A stretch of 17,427 nt of DNA from Flavobacteriales bacterium UBA5869 (GCA_002432565.1 DJFP01000120.1:30422-47848), one strand, 5' to 3'; positions 1 through 8,226 are shown, counted from the first letter of the stretch. Notes: a model not told the origin generated them from the sequence alone. A program made the numbers and translations.

Positions 1-13
1 AAATGTACCGGGT

Positions 14-51
14 GTAAAAAAAATAGGGGTACGATTGAACGAACCCCTATT
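14..51 (-). terminator. Intrinsic terminator downstream of citrate synthase
   Basis: Read on the minus strand, a stem AATAGGGGT / ACCCCTATT (plus positions 43-51 and 22-30) is extended inward by a CG/CG pair after one T-T mismatch. It is followed directly by a run of eight T (plus-strand A at 16-23). It lies about 20 nt after the citrate synthase stop codon, which is the expected place and orientation for a Rho-independent terminator. The remaining bases 1-13 show nothing recognisable. Confidence 0.88.
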
Positions 52-73
52 GCTTTTGATATGTTTGATTAAA

Positions 74-1363
74 TTATCCTCTTTTATCGAGCTCCACGTA
101 ATCTCTTGAGACCTTACCCGTATAGATTTGTCTTGGGCGACCGATCGGTTCACCACCTTCAGACATTTCTTTCCATTGTGCAATCCATCCCGGAAGACGT
201 CCTAATGCGAACATTACAGTGAACATTTCAGAAGGGATTCCAAGAGCTTTGTAAATAATTCCGGAGTAGAAGTCTACGTTCGGGTACAAACTTCTTGACT
301 TGAAGTATTCGTCTTCCAAAGCAACTTTTTCCAATTTCTTAGCAATATCCAATAACGGGTCATTGATTTTCAATTTCTCTAAGACATCATCTGCAGCTTT
401 CTTGATGATAGTAGCTCGCGGATCGAAGTTTTTGTAAACACGGTGTCCGAATCCCATTAAGCGGAACGGATCGTCTTTGTCTTTTGCTTTTAATACCCAT
501 TTGTCAACATCGCCGCCGTCATTGTGGATTTTCTCCAACATCTCAATAACTGCCTGGTTAGCTCCACCGTGAAGTGGTCCCCAAAGTGCAGAAATACCTG
601 CGGAAATAGATGCGTACAAGTTTGCCTGTGATGAACCAACGATACGAACAGTAGATGTGGAACAGTTTTGTTCGTGGTCAGCATGAAGGATCAATAATTT
701 GTTCAACGCGTCAACAACTACCGGATCCACTTTGTAATCTTCAGTAGGCATTGCGAACATCATGTAAAGGAAGTTCTTTACGTAATCGTATTCGTTCTTA
801 GGGTACATGAACGGGTGGCGCATCGAATTTTTGTAAGACCACGCAGCCAATGTTGGCAATTTGGCTAACAAACGTAAGATCGTTCTGTTCTTTTTCTCAG
901 CACTTCTGTTCGGATCCAATGATTCCGGATAGAACGTAGAAAGAGAACAAACCATTGCAGATAAAACTCCCATCGGGTGCGCTTGTGCAGGATAAGCTTC
1001 AAAGAATTGCTTCATATCTTCATGCACCAAAGTATGCTTTGTAATGCTTGAAATGAAGTCGTCTAATTGAGTTTTAGTTGGCAAATCTCCATAAATCAAT
1101 AAGTAAGCAACTTCAATAAAACTTGCTTTTTCTGCTAATTGCTCGATCGGATAACCACGGTAATGAAGGATTCCTTCTTCACCGTCTAAGAAAGTAATGG
1201 CGCTGGTAGTAGCACCTGTATTTTTGTAACCTACGTCTAAAGTTACGTAGCCTGTTTCCTGGCGGAGTTTTGAAATGTCAATAGCCAATTCATTTTCAGT
1301 ACCTTGTACAATCGGAAATTCATATACTTTTCCGTCTAATTCGATTTTCGCAATTTTGCTCAT
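74..1363 (-). CDS. gltA: Citrate synthase (type II, GltA-like)
   Basis: Condenses acetyl-CoA with oxaloacetate to citrate, the entry step of the TCA cycle, in the cytoplasm. The 429-residue length matches bacterial GltA. Family signatures are all present: HADHEQN (H227, H230), GPLHGGAN with catalytic H265, GFGHRVY with catalytic H307, and YPNVDFYSG with catalytic D364, almost exactly the spacing of E. coli H264/H305/D362. The small N-terminal beta domain (about residues 1-50) is the one found in hexameric, NADH-sensitive type II enzymes; whether this one is NADH-regulated cannot be read from the sequence. It is a monocistronic-looking gene with its own terminator at 14-51 and a 173-bp upstream gap. 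The ATG at 1363 gives the usual short MSKIAKIEL start. No truncation or odd composition seen. Confidence 0.97.
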   Translation of the reverse strand: MSKIAKIELDGKVYEFPIVQGTENELAIDISKLRQETGYVTLDVGYKNTGATTSAITFLDGEEGILHYRGYPIEQLAEKASFIEVAYLLIYGDLPTKTQLDDFISSITKHTLVHEDMKQFFEAYPAQAHPMGVLSAMVCSLSTFYPESLDPNRSAEKKNRTILRLLAKLPTLAAWSYKNSMRHPFMYPKNEYDYVKNFLYMMFAMPTEDYKVDPVVVDALNKLLILHADHEQNCSTSTVRIVGSSQANLYASISAGISALWGPLHGGANQAVIEMLEKIHNDGGDVDKWVLKAKDKDDPFRLMGFGHRVYKNFDPRATIIKKAADDVLEKLKINDPLLDIAKKLEKVALEDEYFKSRSLYPNVDFYSGIIYKALGIPSEMFTVMFALGRLPGWIAQWKEMSEGGEPIGRPRQIYTGKVSRDYVELDKRG

Positions 1364-1458
1364 GATGATCTATAAGAGTATTATCTAACAATTTTAATAG
1401 CCGCACTAAATTAATAAAGAATTAAATACAACAATCCTCCCTTTACAATCTTTTTTTG

Positions 1459-1466
1459 CAAAATAA
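1459..1466 (-). promoter_or_regulatory. Candidate -7 box upstream of citrate synthase
   Basis: On the minus strand the sequence TTATTTTGC resembles the Bacteroidota -7 element TAnnTTTG, one base short in spacing. It would give a leader of roughly 90 nt before the citrate synthase ATG. No convincing -33 TTTG was found at the expected distance, so this is weak. A second poor match, TAATTTAG (plus 1407-1414), lies closer to the gene. Confidence 0.25.
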
Positions 1467-1536
1467 CTATAGGTTACCCGAATGCTGAAAAAAGCAGGAA
1501 TTAACTGCTTGAATATGTGTGTGTGCCAAAAATAAT

Positions 1537-1821
1537 TCAATTGGTCATTGCGCCCGAAAGAACAGCCAATTTATTCCAACTCATGAAAAAATAAATGGTA
1601 TTCAGAAAACCTGTCAAAGAGTATATTATTTGGATGCGGGATGGTTTGCGCAGGCGATAAACGGAGTGGATCAAAACCGCACAATTGATTATTCCGACAG
1701 GAATGGTGAGCAATCCCAAAGACCATTCGCTCCAATTGGAGCTATCCCCGTATTTGACTACTTGAATAGCTCCGATATTCAGGAGTGTCCAGCTAATGGA
1801 TCGGATAATTGCAATCCGCAA
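1537..1821 (-). CDS. Small hydrophobic membrane protein, unknown function
   Basis: 94 residues with three likely membrane segments at about 3-22, 35-55 and 62-81, separated by a short polar loop (KYGDSSNWSEW) and a basic loop (RLRKPSR). No family is recognised. The ATG at 1821 follows the stop codon of the peptidase gene (1825-1827) by only 3 nt on the same strand, so the two are probably co-transcribed and possibly translationally coupled. The basic loop between helices 2 and 3 suggests that loop is cytoplasmic. The hydrophobic pattern and coupling argue that the gene is real, and the overlapping plus-strand reading frame (1519-1830) is its shadow. Its job with the peptidase, if any, is unknown. 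Confidence 0.7.
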   Translation of the reverse strand: MRIAIIRSISWTLLNIGAIQVVKYGDSSNWSEWSLGLLTIPVGIINCAVLIHSVYRLRKPSRIQIIYSLTGFLNTIYFFMSWNKLAVLSGAMTN

Positions 1822-1824
1822 GGG

Positions 1825-3987
1825 TTATAAATTTTTCAATGTATAATCCAGCATCATCGTAAACAAGTGGTTTCTTGTATTCCCACCGTAAATTCCGTGA
1901 TTTTTATTCGGATAAATGAAAAGATCAAACTGCTTGTTGGCCTTCACCAGGGCAGTTATGAATTCCATGGTGTTTTGGTAATGTACGTTGTCATCTGCAG
2001 AACCGTGGATCAGTAAGAACTTCCCTTTTAATTTATCGGCATGATTTACCGGGGAGTTGTCATCGTATCCCGCTGCATTTTCCTGCGGAGTCCTCATGAA
2101 ACGTTCCGTGTAGATATTGTCGTAATTTCTCCAGTTCGTAACAGGCGCTACCGCAATTCCCATCTTGAAGACGTCCGCTCCTTTTGTCATGGCAAGTGAA
2201 GTCATGAATCCCCCGTAGCTCCAGCCCATAATTCCGATCCTGTTCGGATCTACATAAGATTCTTTCTGAAGGTTCTTAGCAACGGCAATCAGGTCTTCTG
2301 TTTCCAGTTTTCCGAGCTGCAGATAGGTTGACTTTTTGAACTTGGCTCCACGGAACTGTGTTCCACGTGTATCTACACAAAAAACGATGTATCCTTTGCG
2401 CGTTAATAATTCGTGGTAAAGGTAATTTGCTCCGTCATAATCGTTGGTAACCATATTACTTCCGGGCCCGCAGTATACATTGAAATAAACCGGGTATTTT
2501 TTATTCGGATCGAAGTTTGCCGGCTTCATCATCCAGGCGTTTAGTTTTCCGTCAGCACCATCTACCTGGATAAATTCTTTTTGGCTTAGGTTCATTCCGT
2601 TCAATTTGTTCTGAAGTTCTGTATTTGCTTCAAGTACCTGGATTTCTTTTCCGGTGCGGTCACACAACGCGTAAGTAGGTACAGTGTTTGCACTGGAACT
2701 TGTGCGGATGAAATAATTGAATCCCGGAGCGTACTCAGCGTCATGGTAACCGGTTGCTTTCGAAAGCATTTTCTTGTCCGTTCCTTTCCAGTTAATGGAA
2801 TAAAGGGTTTTATTGATTGCCCCGTTTTCGGAAGAGGAATAGAAAACCGTTCCTTTCTTTTCATCGATCCCGTATAAGTCCATAACATCCCAACTCCCGG
2901 AAGTAACCTGGCTTAATTTTCCGTCGAAAGTCAAGTGGTGAATGTGGTTGTAACCGTCCTTTTCAGAAGTGCGGAGCATGGAAGATCCGTCTTTTAATAG
3001 GATTACATTATCGGCGTCCAGGTACGTGTCGGATTGTTCTTCGTAGAAAACACGGTCAGTCGGGTTTTCAGGGTTCGTAACCAGGTGGTATTTCACCTGG
3101 CTCTGATGACGATTTAAGGTAGACACAAATACTTCATTCTTAATAGGTGACCACTGGAAACGCGGTAAGTATTCATACGTTCCTAAATTGACATTTTTTA
3201 TTGCAGCGGTTTCAGCGTTAGCAATATGGAAAGTTACCTTTGAATTGTCTTCACCTGCTTTCGGGTATTTGAACGTGTATTCATCCGGGTATAGTTTTCC
3301 GTACATCGCCATTTGAAATTGTTTCACGTTTGTTTCATCAAAACGCATAAAAGCCAGGTATTTTGAATCCGGAGACCATTCGAAGCCTTGTGTAATGGCA
3401 AATTCTTCTTCGTAAACCCAGTCTGTTGTACCGTTGATGATGCTGTTTTGTTTTCCGTCGAAAGTCACTTGTTTGTTCGTCTTATTAACAAGGTCATAAA
3501 CAAACAGGTTGTTTCCTGCAACATAACCCAGTTTTGTTTCGTCCGGAGAGAAAGTTCCCAAAGTTTGAGGAGTTTCCGTATTACTTACCTTATGAGTTTC
3601 TTTTGTTTGAATGTTGTATATATAGTAAGTGGTAGCATAACTGTGTCGGTAGATTGAAGCTGTATTCGACTGAACCAATAACCATTTTCCACTTTTACTC
3701 AACTTTACATCATCGAATTCCAATGCTTTCCCATTGAATTGGATCCCGGATAGGTTAACCAGAATCGTTCCGGCACCTTTGTAATCTTTGAACTGGTATT
3801 TTTTTAATAAAAGCTGGCCGTTTTCTTCAATGATTTTGGTGAATGACTGTCCATCACTTAGAGCAGTGAAGCCTTCCACGCGGTTCGGATAGAACTCACC
3901 CGATTTCCAAATACTTTCTACCGTCAGGTTTTGAGCATAGCCGAATGAGAGGATGCAGATAAAGGAAAAGAATAATTTAAGTTTCAT
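1825..3987 (-). CDS. Secreted S9 dipeptidyl peptidase (DPP-IV type)
   Basis: A serine exopeptidase of family S9B that removes N-terminal dipeptides, typically Xaa-Pro, from peptides, acting outside the cytoplasm. A Sec signal peptide (MKLKLFFSFICILSFGYA) precedes an N-terminal beta-propeller (about residues 80-460) and a C-terminal alpha/beta hydrolase domain (about 510-720). The catalytic triad is visible as S590 in GWSYGGF, D665 in HGSADDNVH and H697 in KNHGIYGG. The DWVYEEEF motif (E193-E195) in the propeller is the Glu pair that anchors the substrate N-terminus in DPP-IV, which favours dipeptidyl peptidase over oligopeptidase. Length of 720 residues is normal. There is no T9SS tail, so a periplasmic location is likely. 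It is followed by the 94-residue membrane protein gene. Likely role is peptide nutrition. Confidence 0.93.
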   Translation of the reverse strand: MKLKLFFSFICILSFGYAQNLTVESIWKSGEFYPNRVEGFTALSDGQSFTKIIEENGQLLLKKYQFKDYKGAGTILVNLSGIQFNGKALEFDDVKLSKSGKWLLVQSNTASIYRHSYATTYYIYNIQTKETHKVSNTETPQTLGTFSPDETKLGYVAGNNLFVYDLVNKTNKQVTFDGKQNSIINGTTDWVYEEEFAITQGFEWSPDSKYLAFMRFDETNVKQFQMAMYGKLYPDEYTFKYPKAGEDNSKVTFHIANAETAAIKNVNLGTYEYLPRFQWSPIKNEVFVSTLNRHQSQVKYHLVTNPENPTDRVFYEEQSDTYLDADNVILLKDGSSMLRTSEKDGYNHIHHLTFDGKLSQVTSGSWDVMDLYGIDEKKGTVFYSSSENGAINKTLYSINWKGTDKKMLSKATGYHDAEYAPGFNYFIRTSSSANTVPTYALCDRTGKEIQVLEANTELQNKLNGMNLSQKEFIQVDGADGKLNAWMMKPANFDPNKKYPVYFNVYCGPGSNMVTNDYDGANYLYHELLTRKGYIVFCVDTRGTQFRGAKFKKSTYLQLGKLETEDLIAVAKNLQKESYVDPNRIGIMGWSYGGFMTSLAMTKGADVFKMGIAVAPVTNWRNYDNIYTERFMRTPQENAAGYDDNSPVNHADKLKGKFLLIHGSADDNVHYQNTMEFITALVKANKQFDLFIYPNKNHGIYGGNTRNHLFTMMLDYTLKNL

Positions 3988-4003
3988 ACAAATTGTGTTT
4001 TGG

Positions 4004-4011
4004 CAAAAATA
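4004..4011 (-). promoter_or_regulatory. Promoter -7 box for the S9 peptidase
   Basis: Minus-strand TATTTTTG fits the Bacteroidota -7 consensus TAnnTTTG exactly and lies 17 bases upstream of the peptidase ATG, giving a leader of about 10 nt. No clean -33 TTTG is present at 19-21 nt upstream, which lowers confidence. Confidence 0.45.
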
Positions 4012-4120
4012 ACCAAAAACTGTTCCAGGGGAGTGAATTATTGATGAGTGGTGTAAAATAGTTAACAGCTTGTTTAATATGGGTTTGATTGACGGTTGCC
4101 TAAGTGTATAACCTTAGTTG

Positions 4121-4132
4121 ATTGTTAACAAT
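4121..4132. repeat. Perfect 12-bp palindrome, operator candidate
   Basis: ATTGTTAACAAT is its own reverse complement. It sits about 30 bp upstream of the plus-strand -7 box at 4162, a position suited to an activator or repressor dimer. The GTTAAC core occurs again at 4061-4066. The sequence is AT-rich, so a chance match is possible, and no regulator is encoded nearby. Confidence 0.35.
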
Positions 4133-4161
4133 TATGTAATGTAAGAATGAATTATTTGCCT

Positions 4162-4169
4162 TAACTTTG
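4162..4169 (+). promoter_or_regulatory. Candidate -7 box for the nucleic-acid block
   Basis: TAACTTTG matches the Bacteroidota -7 consensus TAnnTTTG. A start about 5-8 nt downstream would fall within the palindrome CGGAAATTTCCG (4173-4184) and leave a leader of about 210 nt before the first gene. The matching -33 TTTG is not obvious. A poorer alternative nearer the gene is TTTG (4337-4340) with TACTTTA (4357-4363), whose 16-nt spacing is short. Confidence 0.45.
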
Positions 4170-4172
4170 CGT

Positions 4173-4184
4173 CGGAAATTTCCG
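4173..4184. repeat. Perfect 12-bp palindrome at the presumed transcription start
   Basis: CGGAAATTTCCG is self-complementary and begins 4 bp after the -7 box at 4162-4169, so it would overlap the +1 site. Such a position suits a repressor operator. No second copy was seen in the window. Confidence 0.3.
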
Positions 4185-4389
4185 GGTGTTCTCCTTGATG
4201 CTGTGATTTAATGCAGACTGAAACCATCTGGAAATACAATATTTGGTATAATGAAATAGAAATGAAACGCTTCCATAATAGCAAAGACTTCTCCCGAAGT
4301 ACTTGGTGTTATTTTCCGGCTGACAGGCCGGGTGGATTTGTTATACCTGGATACCGTACTTTATCTATAATTCAAATAATCAGTAAGTT

Positions 4390-5439
4390 ATGAAAAAAGC
4401 ATTACTATTTTTAGGGATGTTATCTTCTGTTGCGTATGCACAGGATTGCTCGAAAATCTTCATTTCAGAGTACGTTGAAGGTTGGTCAAATAATAAGGCA
4501 TTGGAGATTTACAATCCAACGAACCAAAGTGTTGACTTAAGCCAGTATTTTGTGGCGCGTTATTCCAATGGTTCATCCAGTGCTACAAATGCAAATGCAG
4601 TGCAATTGAGCGGAACTATTGCGGCACATGATGTTTTTGTTGCAGTTTTGGATAAAAGAGATCCTAACGGAACCGACCAGGAAGCTCCGATTTGGGATTC
4701 TCTTCAAGTTCGCGCAGATGGTTTTTTCAGCCCTGTATACAATACCAGTAATGCATTTTATTGGAACGGAAATGATGCAGTTTTGTTGGCGAAAGGAACT
4801 TTGACAGGACCTTCAACCAATTCGGTTACGACTGCAACCGGGTTCCAAATCATTGATGTGTTTGGAAAAATCGGTGAAAACCCTGCGAATGATCAGGGAC
4901 AGGTTTGTGCGAGCTGCGGTGGTGCATGGTCTTCCGCTTTTCCTTATAATACAGGTCAGGGAGAGTTGATGACTTTGGATCATTCTTTGATTCGTAAATC
5001 AACAGTTCTTAAAGGAGTAACAACGAACCCTACATTCTTCAATCCACTTGGTGAATGGGATTCCATTCCTGCAGTAACTTATGTATACGATGAGAACGGG
5101 AACCCTATCTCAGGTGCAAATGGTCCTATTTTGTTTGGTAACTGGTTCTCTTTGGGATCACATGATTGCGGTTGTAACCCGTTGTCTGTTGGTGATCAAA
5201 CGATCGAGGATGTATTGGTTTACCCGAATCCAACCAGCGAGGGGGTAACTTACATCAAGAATGCACAAGGTGTGAAAGAGGTAACAGTTGTAAATACATT
5301 GGGGCAGCAAGTTAATCGTTTCTCAAACAATGCTTCTGCAGTTATGTCTGTGAATTTAGGATCTGATAAAGGAGTTTATTTACTTCATATCGTTCATGAG
5401 AACGGTTCAGTTTCAACGAAGAGGGTAATTTTTAAATAA
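4390..5439 (+). CDS. T9SS-sorted lamin-tail-domain (LTD) surface protein
   Basis: 349 residues: signal peptide MKKALLFLGMLSSVAYA, an LTD immunoglobulin-like fold from about residue 18 to 220 (ISEYVEG...NKALEIYNPT..VDLS.Y, NGNDAV.L, and IDVFGKIGE are the typical LTD landmarks), and a T9SS type-A sorting domain from about 270 (VYPNPTSEG ... KGVYLLHIV ... KRVIFK). There are two cysteine pairs, CASC and CGC. No catalytic domain is visible. LTDs are commonly joined to OB-fold and nuclease domains in extracellular bacterial nucleases of the ExeM type, and here a nuclease with OB-folds is encoded two genes downstream, so a DNA-binding or nuclease-assisting surface role is inferred. It is the first gene of the plus-strand block. 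The start is fixed by the signal peptide; a 42-nt gap with a hairpin follows. Confidence 0.88.
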   Translation: MKKALLFLGMLSSVAYAQDCSKIFISEYVEGWSNNKALEIYNPTNQSVDLSQYFVARYSNGSSSATNANAVQLSGTIAAHDVFVAVLDKRDPNGTDQEAPIWDSLQVRADGFFSPVYNTSNAFYWNGNDAVLLAKGTLTGPSTNSVTTATGFQIIDVFGKIGENPANDQGQVCASCGGAWSSAFPYNTGQGELMTLDHSLIRKSTVLKGVTTNPTFFNPLGEWDSIPAVTYVYDENGNPISGANGPILFGNWFSLGSHDCGCNPLSVGDQTIEDVLVYPNPTSEGVTYIKNAQGVKEVTVVNTLGQQVNRFSNNASAVMSVNLGSDKGVYLLHIVHENGSVSTKRVIFK

Positions 5440-5451
5440 TTATTTTATAAC

Positions 5452-5475
5452 AAGGTCGGATTTTTATCCGACCTT
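5452..5475 (+). terminator. Stem-loop between the LTD and receptor genes
   Basis: A perfect 10-bp stem AAGGTCGGAT / ATCCGACCTT with a TTTT loop starts 12 nt after the LTD stop and ends 6 nt before the earliest receptor start. The downstream T tract is imperfect (ATTTATTTG), so it may be a leaky terminator, an mRNA 3'-end stabiliser, or a structure limiting receptor translation. It is the only sizeable gap in an otherwise 1-18 nt spaced gene run. Confidence 0.6.
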
Positions 5476-5481
5476 ATTTAT

Positions 5482-8208
5482 TTGAAAAATATGTTGCGAT
5501 TTATTACAACATTGGTCATACTATTCCCGATGGTTTGCTTTGCTCAAACGTCGGTAGTAAGAGGAACCGTAAAAGATAAAGTATCAGAAGAGTATATTCC
5601 CGGAGCTTATGTCAGTCTGGGTACTTTCAAAGCTATTTCTGACGATAATGGAAATTATGAATTCAAAAACGTGCCTTACGGATCTTATAAATTGACCGTT
5701 GGAGCATTTGATTTTGATACCCTTCAGTTAACAGTCGTTATTAAATCGGAGGAAACAATCATTAATCCTGAATTGGGTGGAAGCACCGAAATTGAAGAAA
5801 TTCGTGTCATTGCAAATATTTCAATGGACCGTAAAACACCGATTGCTATTACCAAAATATCTGCCGAACAAATAGCTGAAGAGTTAGGTTCCCGTGACCT
5901 TCCGATGCTTTTAAATGCTACTCCCGGAGTCTATGCCACTCAAACAGGTGGTGGTGACGGTGATTCAAGGATTACAGTCCGTGGATTTGATCAGCGAAAT
6001 GTCGGTGTTTTGATTGACGGTGTTCCGGTGAATGATATGGAGAACGGAGCTGTGTATTGGTCAAACTGGTTCGGATTGGATGCCATTACCAACCAGGTAC
6101 AAATCCAGCGTGGATTGGGAGCTACTAAGCTTTCAATGCCTTCAGTGGGTGGATCCATGAATATTGTAACGAACGGAATGCACAATCGCAAAGGTTTCTC
6201 ATTCAAACAAGAATACGGAACCGGAAACTTTTTGCGTACGTCACTTTCTTACAATTCCGGAAGAACCAAAAAAGGATGGGGATTCAACTTCTCAGGATCT
6301 TACAAACAAGGAGATGGCTGGGTGGAAGGAACCAATACACAGGGAGCTTTCTATTACGGGAAAATTCAAAAATTAATTAAGAAACATTTGGTTAGTTTAT
6401 CCGCTTTCGGAGCTCCGCAAAAACACGGACAGCGCTCATTCTACCAACCGATCCAGTATTGGGATTCACAAACAGCAACTGATTTAGGCGTTCCGATCGA
6501 CCAAAATGCAATTATCGACAGAGGTATTCGTTTTAATCAGCATTGGGGATATATTACAAATGCTGATGGAAAAAAAGAGCTTAAAAACGAACGTTTGAAT
6601 TACTACCATAAGCCACAAATCACTTTAAAGGATTTTTGGCAGGTGAATAAAAAATTGTCTATCTCCAATATCGGCTATATGTCTATCGGTAGAGGTGGAG
6701 GAACACGTTTGGCAAACTCTGCCGGAACACTTTACACCCAGGACGGGCATGTAGATTGGGATGCAATTGTTCAGGCTAACCGGGTAGATCAATTGTTTGG
6801 AGGACCAAATGTGGATCTTGCTTATTCACCTACGGAGTTAAAGTCTACGCAGGTTCAGATCTCATCGGTAAATAATCATTTCTGGTTAGGTTATTTAGGT
6901 CAGTTCCAGTACGAATTGAATACAAAATGGTCCGTTTCCGGTGGAATTGATTACCGATATTATAAAGGAAGCCATTACCAGGAAATTACGGATCTTTTAG
7001 GTGGGGATTATTATGTAAATACAAGTAATTTCAATGATCCGAACCCAATGAAGCGCAAAGGAGATAAAATTACACTGAATACTTACAACAATGATCGTGA
7101 CGGATTGGTGCAGTGGGGTGGAGTTTTTGGTTCCGTGGAATACAGCGGGAACAGATGGACAGCCTTTTTAAATCTTTCCGGAGTAGTGAATGCTTACAAA
7201 GGAGTTGATTATTTCCAGCGTAAAGTATTGGATTTGGGAGATACGGTTCTTAGAATCGGTGCCAAGGATACGATTAATTACAATGGAAATACTTATACGG
7301 CATCTTCTCCGGGACTGGAAGATTATGCTACTGATTGGAAAACAATTCCAGGGGGGACTTTTAAAGCCGGAGTGAGCTATATTCTGAATGAAAATTCAAA
7401 ATTGTTTACCAATTTGGGTTATTTGTCACGTACGCCGCAGTTTAGCAATGTCATTGATAATAACACAAACACTTTCTTCCGTGAGATCAAGAATGAAATC
7501 ATCCAGGCGGTGGAATTGGGGTATAGTTTCTCTAACAAGTATTTCGGAGTAAATGTAAACGGATACTTTACCAATTGGAAAAACAAACCATTCCCTTATG
7601 GGGTCGCTATTCCCGATCCGAATGACCCAACTGCAAGTATTTATTTGAACATTAACGGAATGGATGCTATTCATTACGGCGGTGAGTTGGATGTCGCTTA
7701 CAACATCTTCAAAAACCTAACTGCCGAGGCAATGATTTCTCTGGGCGACTGGACCTGGAATTCTTCTGAAACATTCTATGTGCCGGAGTTGGACTATACT
7801 TTTGAATTTGATGCAAAAGGGGTTCATGTCGGTGATGCAGCACAAACGATGATGAATTTCAGTTTGAGATACGAGCCGATCAAAAAGCTGTATTTCAAGG
7901 TACAATACCAATGGTTCGACAGATATTATGCTGCTTTCAACCCATTCTACCTGCAAGGTGCAGACGCGAGAAGAGAAGCCTGGAAGTTACCTTCTTACGG
8001 TTTATTGAATGGATTTGCAGGGTATTCTATGAATATCAAAAAAGTGAATGTTTTCTTCAATGCGATGGTTTCGAATATTTTGAACTCGAAATTCATGGCA
8101 GATGCAACAGATAGTTATTACGCTCCATTTAATTCGGATGCTCAGTCTGCTTCTGTCGTGTTTGGACAGGGGTTGAGATTTAACCTGACTTTGGGAGTTA
8201 ATTTTTAA
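5482..8208 (+). CDS. TonB-dependent outer-membrane receptor
   Basis: Energised outer-membrane importer driven by TonB/ExbBD. Signal peptide ends near VCFAQ; a carboxypeptidase-regulatory-like beta-sandwich follows (about residues 24-110, VRGTVKD...GAYVSLG...GNYEFKNVPYGSYKL), then the plug domain (about 118-232, with PGVYATQTGGGDGDSRITVRGFDQRN, GVLIDGVPVND and LGATKLSMPSVGGSMNIVTNG landmarks, quoted in part), then a 22-strand-type barrel to a terminal aromatic in LTLGVNF. 908 residues is normal. No SusD-like partner gene lies beside it, so this is not a classic glycan SusC/D pair. The TTG at 5482 gives a MKN start with a basic n-region; an ATG at 5491 is equally possible and still leaves a full signal peptide. 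Neighbours imply nucleic-acid or nucleotide fragments as cargo; this is inference. Confidence 0.93.
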   Translation: MKNMLRFITTLVILFPMVCFAQTSVVRGTVKDKVSEEYIPGAYVSLGTFKAISDDNGNYEFKNVPYGSYKLTVGAFDFDTLQLTVVIKSEETIINPELGGSTEIEEIRVIANISMDRKTPIAITKISAEQIAEELGSRDLPMLLNATPGVYATQTGGGDGDSRITVRGFDQRNVGVLIDGVPVNDMENGAVYWSNWFGLDAITNQVQIQRGLGATKLSMPSVGGSMNIVTNGMHNRKGFSFKQEYGTGNFLRTSLSYNSGRTKKGWGFNFSGSYKQGDGWVEGTNTQGAFYYGKIQKLIKKHLVSLSAFGAPQKHGQRSFYQPIQYWDSQTATDLGVPIDQNAIIDRGIRFNQHWGYITNADGKKELKNERLNYYHKPQITLKDFWQVNKKLSISNIGYMSIGRGGGTRLANSAGTLYTQDGHVDWDAIVQANRVDQLFGGPNVDLAYSPTELKSTQVQISSVNNHFWLGYLGQFQYELNTKWSVSGGIDYRYYKGSHYQEITDLLGGDYYVNTSNFNDPNPMKRKGDKITLNTYNNDRDGLVQWGGVFGSVEYSGNRWTAFLNLSGVVNAYKGVDYFQRKVLDLGDTVLRIGAKDTINYNGNTYTASSPGLEDYATDWKTIPGGTFKAGVSYILNENSKLFTNLGYLSRTPQFSNVIDNNTNTFFREIKNEIIQAVELGYSFSNKYFGVNVNGYFTNWKNKPFPYGVAIPDPNDPTASIYLNINGMDAIHYGGELDVAYNIFKNLTAEAMISLGDWTWNSSETFYVPELDYTFEFDAKGVHVGDAAQTMMNFSLRYEPIKKLYFKVQYQWFDRYYAAFNPFYLQGADARREAWKLPSYGLLNGFAGYSMNIKKVNVFFNAMVSNILNSKFMADATDSYYAPFNSDAQSASVVFGQGLRFNLTLGVNF

Positions 8209-8226
8209 TACGGAAAAACAACAGCA

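Larger units (their letters stand above)
3988..4389. other. 402-bp divergent intergenic region
   Basis: This gap separates the minus-strand peptidase from the plus-strand nucleic-acid block, so it must hold promoters for both. It contains a -7-like box on each strand (4004-4011 minus, 4162-4169 plus), two perfect 12-bp palindromes (4121-4132 and 4173-4184), a second GTTAAC at 4061-4066, and a small GC-rich hairpin CCGGC-TGACAG-GCCGG at 4316-4331. A 60-codon frame (4211-4393) crosses the latter half. I do not see a known riboswitch or RNA family. Confidence 0.6.

Noticed and set aside
1519..1830. 103-codon plus-strand frame opposite the small membrane protein
   Set aside because: Begins with GTG, has no domain or signal, and lies almost wholly antisense to the 94-residue frame, which has clear membrane helices and sits 3 nt after the peptidase gene.
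4316..4331. CCGGC/GCCGG hairpin as terminator or riboswitch
   Set aside because: Five pairs only, no T tract, and no recognised aptamer core.
5482..8208. Receptor as a SusC of a glycan utilisation locus
   Set aside because: No SusD-like gene and no carbohydrate-active enzyme in the neighbourhood; neighbours are nuclease and nucleotidase genes.
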